This document shows, piece after piece, positions 61,193 to 64,000 of a DNA stretch of 64,000 nucleotides. The stretch's first letter is position 1, and every line of letters begins with the position of its first letter. The stretch is from Clavelina lepadiformis (taxonomy: Eukaryota; Chordata; Ascidiacea; Aplousobranchia; Clavelinidae), in the NCBI RefSeq assembly GCF_947623445.1, contig NC_135243.1:17368479-17432478 (forward strand), read 5' to 3'. A model generated the notes under the pieces. It was not told the DNA's origin, ran no database searches, and worked only from the letters and a program-made list of their open reading frames with translations. A program made the translations under genes and the position numbers.

Positions 61193-61382
61193 AGATGGGC
61201 CGAAGCAGCAGGTACTGCAATAGCTGCACAACCCTCAAACGAGCAGGCGCAAGCGCCTAGCGTCGTTCACCGTTCAAAAATCCGTTTAATCGAAGAGCAG
61301 TTCAATGAACTGCGTCCCAGGGATTAAACTGAGAAGAACAGATACTACACTTGATCTTAGCTCTTGAGAGCCGAGAAGCGAT
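61193..61382 (-). ncRNA. U2: U2 snRNA, minus array copy 53 (outermost)
   Basis: Last gene of the array, with 458 bp of normal unit sequence upstream before the array ends, so its promoter region is complete. Confidence 0.94.
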
Positions 61383-61403
61383 ACCTCTACATCTTCCCGG
61401 ACT

Positions 61404-61556
61404 CTTTTTATTCTTCTCAAAATCCTCCTCGACCTCCAAACGTTCCTATATCGCCCGCCACAAGACGCCAAACTGACGAACTCAACCAGCCAGCAGACAG
61501 ACGACAATCTTCTGGCCGCCGCCCAGTCACATGATTTGCTGCTTGATGGTTATTGG
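61404..61556 (-). promoter_or_regulatory. Promoter elements of outermost minus-strand U2
   Basis: Read on the minus strand from the U2 start at 61382: ATAAAAAG at -22 to -29 (61404-61411), E-box TCATGTGAC at -144 to -152 (61526-61534), and CCAAT at -170 to -174 (61552-61556). Spacings equal those of the plus type although the units differ elsewhere, which supports selection on these positions. Confidence 0.45.
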
Positions 61557-61840
61557 ACCGTGACAGTGGAGATATTTTGTGTCTATCCCGTGGAGGCCAT
61601 TTCTTGCATTTTTCAGCTTTTTGCTATCAAACTGGGAAATACCCTAAAACGATCGCTTTCATTAGTACTCACAACAAATGTAGTAACAGCAGCAGCAGCA
61701 CAGTTGACTTGAAGAAACTTTCACAAGATAAATCGGGGATTTATCCATTTTATCAAACCATTCCTGCTGTCACACAGGGCCGACAGTCAATTTCTCATTT
61801 TACCGGTGACGCAGGTGTACAACATTTATCCCATAGACAT

Positions 61841-62949
61841 CACGAGCGGCCGGCCTAAATCGGTCCATTTCTTTGCTCGCTTGCTTGCAAGGTGCCTGGC
61901 TTACTGCACGCGGTTTTACTGTCCTGTAACTTTACGGTAACGTCTGTGTGTGCGCGTTTGTTCAGGACTCAGCTTTTACATCTGTCTTCTACAGGTTACG
62001 TTGCAGTTACCTAAACATTGGAAAACTGTGAATTACTCATGGTTCTATTTTTACACTTTATGATTGCAGCAGAGTACGGTGCGTGGTAGACGTTATGGCG
62101 TACTACTGAGAGAAGTCTTAGTAAGACGATGTGTAAGTTTTGAAAATCGGTGTGCACCAACGTTTACCTTACAATTTAAACTCAATACTTTACCAATGCA
62201 ATTACGTTACTGCTGAGTTTAATAAACCTGAGTTGCCCTATACTGATTCATTTCCAATATGTTTAACTCTATCTAAATCTATCTAGGCCTATACTTTACT
62301 TGTAAGTTGAATGTGTGCAACTGCACGCTTCGCAAGACGTTTAGTACACGCCATTTCTTTCGGCTTTCGCATGCACGACTTGTTGTCAAAAGCTTACATT
62401 CTTTGCAGTGGGGACAAGTTGTGCGAGGAATTGATTTAAGCCTATATCTTATGGTATTGCATTGGTTACAACTTTCTAACGACTCGTGTTTTTGGAAGGC
62501 TACGCTTACATATCTCGAACATCTTCACCTCAAGCAACACACACACTTCATTTTCATTTCTACCTTACAACACCGATGCATTCCATTGAGCGCATATAAT
62601 ATAATATTGCGATCGACATTAATACACATTGTACTGTTTTGTTACTTTTATTTTGACTTTATTTGAAAATAGGGTTTAAGGAGTTACTTAAATATTTATA
62701 GTTACTATATTATTTTGAAGTGCATTATGTTCTTTCTTTGCAGCGGTTGTTTGGCAAACTCATATAGCATACCTCAGACTAAACTTGGTGATAGTCTTAG
62801 TGTAAACAAGATAACATTACCTTGCCCAAGAAGGTGTAATGGCACTGCCTGTAACCTCTCCTTCTGACACCCATCGTAAATTGGCTTATAACTGTTTACT
62901 TTTCTATTGGTAGGTGAGCCTAGGCATTTAAGTTCATTCATAGGAAATT
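61841..62949. other. Single-copy flank between U2 array and GGACT-like exon; no gene recognised
   Basis: Begins abruptly with CACGAGCGGCCGGCC after the last unit fragment. The first ~300 bp are moderately GC-rich and could hold a promoter or 5' UTR exon of the downstream gene (a GTAAGT-type donor follows ACGATGT at about 62130). A 119-codon frame at 62307-62666 has no motif, and its composition is that of chance AT-rich sequence. A possible splice acceptor, TTCATAG, lies at 62937-62943, just before the coding ATG. Confidence 0.5.
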
Positions 62950-63132
62950 ATGGTGAAAGTGTTCGTGTACGGAACTCTTAAAACAGGACATCCAAACCAC
63001 TATCGTTTGAAGGATGCAAACAATGGATTTACCAAATTTATCTCGAAAGCGATTACTAAAACAAAGTTTCCCCTAGTAGTTGCTACAAAATACAACATAC
63101 CATTCATGCTTCATGATCCTGGGAATGGCAAT
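62950..63132 (+). CDS. GGACT: Gamma-glutamylaminecyclotransferase-like (AIG2/GGCT-like fold) first coding exon
   Basis: 61 codons, from ATG to a strong splice donor (AAT|GTAAGT, phase 0). The protein starts VKVFVYGTLKTGHPNH, with the substrate-loop motif VYGTLKxGxPNH of animal GGACT, and continues with FPLVVATKYNIPFMLHDPGNG, which matches the PLVIxxxxNIPWLLxxPGxG segment of human GGACT. GGACT splits gamma-glutamyl-epsilon-lysine left from transglutaminase crosslinks, giving 5-oxoproline and lysine. The catalytic Glu of the family lies in a later exon outside this window. Translation past 63132 is intron read-through with no family likeness. The gene is transcribed away from the U2 array. A GGACT paralogue (Tina-1-like) is equally possible. 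Confidence 0.8.
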
Positions 63133-64000
63133 GTAAGTCATTTAATATATCTATTCAGAATTACTACTAAATATTTCTTTAATTGTTCTTTTTTTGCTTT
63201 GCCAACATTAACCTCAATTACCTATTCTTATCAGTAGTATCATTTAATAGTTTACTTCGCTAGCAACATTAACCAGTATGATGTGCTTTATATTATTTAT
63301 ATTGATTCATTGACATGTCACCTACATATGTATTAGTATTTTATGTATGATATACTGTATACATATAATACTTACAATGGACTGGGGTGATTTACAGAAT
63401 ATATTTACAGCTATTTCGTGTGGGATAGAGCTATAGGAATTTAATATGAGACGTCAAGCTTCAAAATTTTAAAATGCCCCTCCGTCAGAGTCCTAATAAA
63501 CAAAAGCACGTTATCAAAACTCACCAAACAATCTCAATGAACCAGTACCTCGTCGATCTGCTCCTAATTGTATACCTAGACGCTGAACTCAGTTATTAGA
63601 TGTTTTAACAGTGATGACAGTTCTTCCACAAGTCCAAACATAAAAGGTGAAGTCAGAAATACAAAGTAAGGAGAATTTTTTCAAACCACAATGCACAATT
63701 GTTAATTGTGTTACAATTAGCAGAAATGCATGCTGCAGAAGTCCCAGAGTTGTGATGATTTAAATAATTGGGATAACATAAGAACCACATTAACTGCTAT
63801 TGAAACTGGTATATACTATGTGCAACGGAAACTGCAAAAGGAACAGGAAAATTTGAACGTATTATGGCATCAGAAACTATACAGGATATACTGTATATAC
63901 TAGATAAACTTAAAAGCAAATATATGCACCATGTATACATCTAACAAAAACAAACTGCGAAGAAAATAATAATCCTTAAGGCTGACTTATAAGAAGATGT
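63133..64000 (+). other. Probable first intron of the GGACT-like gene
   Basis: AT-rich, with short TATAC/GTATA palindromic stretches near 63350 and 63880-63900. No second exon of the family and no repeat I recognise; the intron would run past the window end. Confidence 0.5.

Larger units (their letters stand above)
20503..61840 (-). repeat. Tandem U2 snRNA array, minus-strand type (776-bp unit, 53 genes)
   Basis: Head-to-tail units on the minus strand, 776 bp in nearly all cases (774-775 near the gap, 778 around 39.4 kb). The unit differs from the plus type at fixed places: a rearranged purine tract with (A)22, GATGTAGAGG instead of GATTTAGAGG just upstream of U2, CACCGG instead of CACGGG in the spacer, and a shorter GATCGATGATCGACTAATG segment. 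The two types are therefore separately homogenised and not one array read twice. The array stops at 61840, 458 bp upstream of the last U2 start. Confidence 0.95.

Noticed and set aside
3306-61840. Direct-repeat array as CRISPR or satellite
   Set aside because: Units of 776-786 bp, each with a complete U2 gene; no short repeat/spacer pattern.
3396-61858. Repeated open frames of 64, 73, 76 and 96 codons in every U2 unit
   Set aside because: They run through the U2 RNA gene, its promoter and the poly-purine tract, recur only because the unit recurs, and show no protein-like features.
61841-61860. GCGGCCGGCC at the array edge as cloning-vector sequence
   Set aside because: Only a short GC-rich word; the following sequence is ordinary genomic sequence leading to a host gene.
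62307-62666. 119-codon open frame upstream of the GGACT-like exon
   Set aside because: No known motif, AT-driven hydrophobic tail, no splice context or homologue recognised; likely chance.
63133-63237. Extension of the GGACT-like protein past 63132 in the same frame
   Set aside because: A strong GTAAGT donor sits at 63133 and the extra residues do not resemble the family.

Overview
This is animal nuclear DNA, most likely from an invertebrate. The evidence is a tandem U2 spliceosomal snRNA gene array, L1/Tx1-type LINEs with separate ORF1 and ORF2, and a spliced first coding exon of a gamma-glutamylaminecyclotransferase (GGACT/AIG2-like) gene. The U2 RNA ends in CGGCCCATCT (similar to the fly U2 end as I remember it). 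The U2 upstream region has a TATA-like box near -25, a promoter layout described for sea urchin U2 genes. I cannot name the species.

Layout: (1) 1-3305, the 3' half of a LINE ('LINE-A'), cut by the window edge. (2) 3306-6462, a plus-strand U2 array of 786-bp units with three whole genes. (3) 6463-12806, an apparently complete LINE ('LINE-B') with ORF1, ORF2, a poly(A) tail and a perfect 13-bp target duplication. (4) 12807-20302, the plus-strand array resumes with nine more whole genes. (5) 20303-20502, a 200-N scaffold gap. (6) 20503-61840, a second U2 array on the minus strand with 53 whole genes in ~776-bp units of a distinct sequence type. (7) 61841-64000, single-copy flank with the plus-strand GGACT-like exon.

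How the parts relate: both LINEs are in the same orientation at exactly the same nucleotide of a U2 gene, after U2 nt 45 and just past the branch-point recognition sequence GTAGTA. Each splits its host copy into a promoter-bearing 5' stub and a promoterless 3' piece. Although they share a site, their ORF2 proteins are only about half identical by eye, so two old lineages appear to keep the same target. They encode an APE-type endonuclease, an RT with YADD and a C-terminal CCHC, and LINE-B's ORF1 has a CCHC knuckle. This fits the U2-targeting Keno group of the Tx1 clade, not the U2-targeting Utopia group, which uses a restriction-like endonuclease. LINE-B's 5' UTR is a chain of about ten short perfect hairpins, and both LINEs have ~180-bp tandem repeats plus a duplicated motif in the 3' UTR.

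Each U2 unit carries a promoter region (CCAAT, E-box, GC box, TATA-like), the 190-nt RNA gene, a 3'-box-like signal and a 54-57 bp homopurine/homopyrimidine tract. The two arrays point toward each other across the gap and are separately homogenised, so the gap hides either a true inversion point or a scaffolding join. Units just right of the gap carry scattered single-base indels that look like sequencing error.
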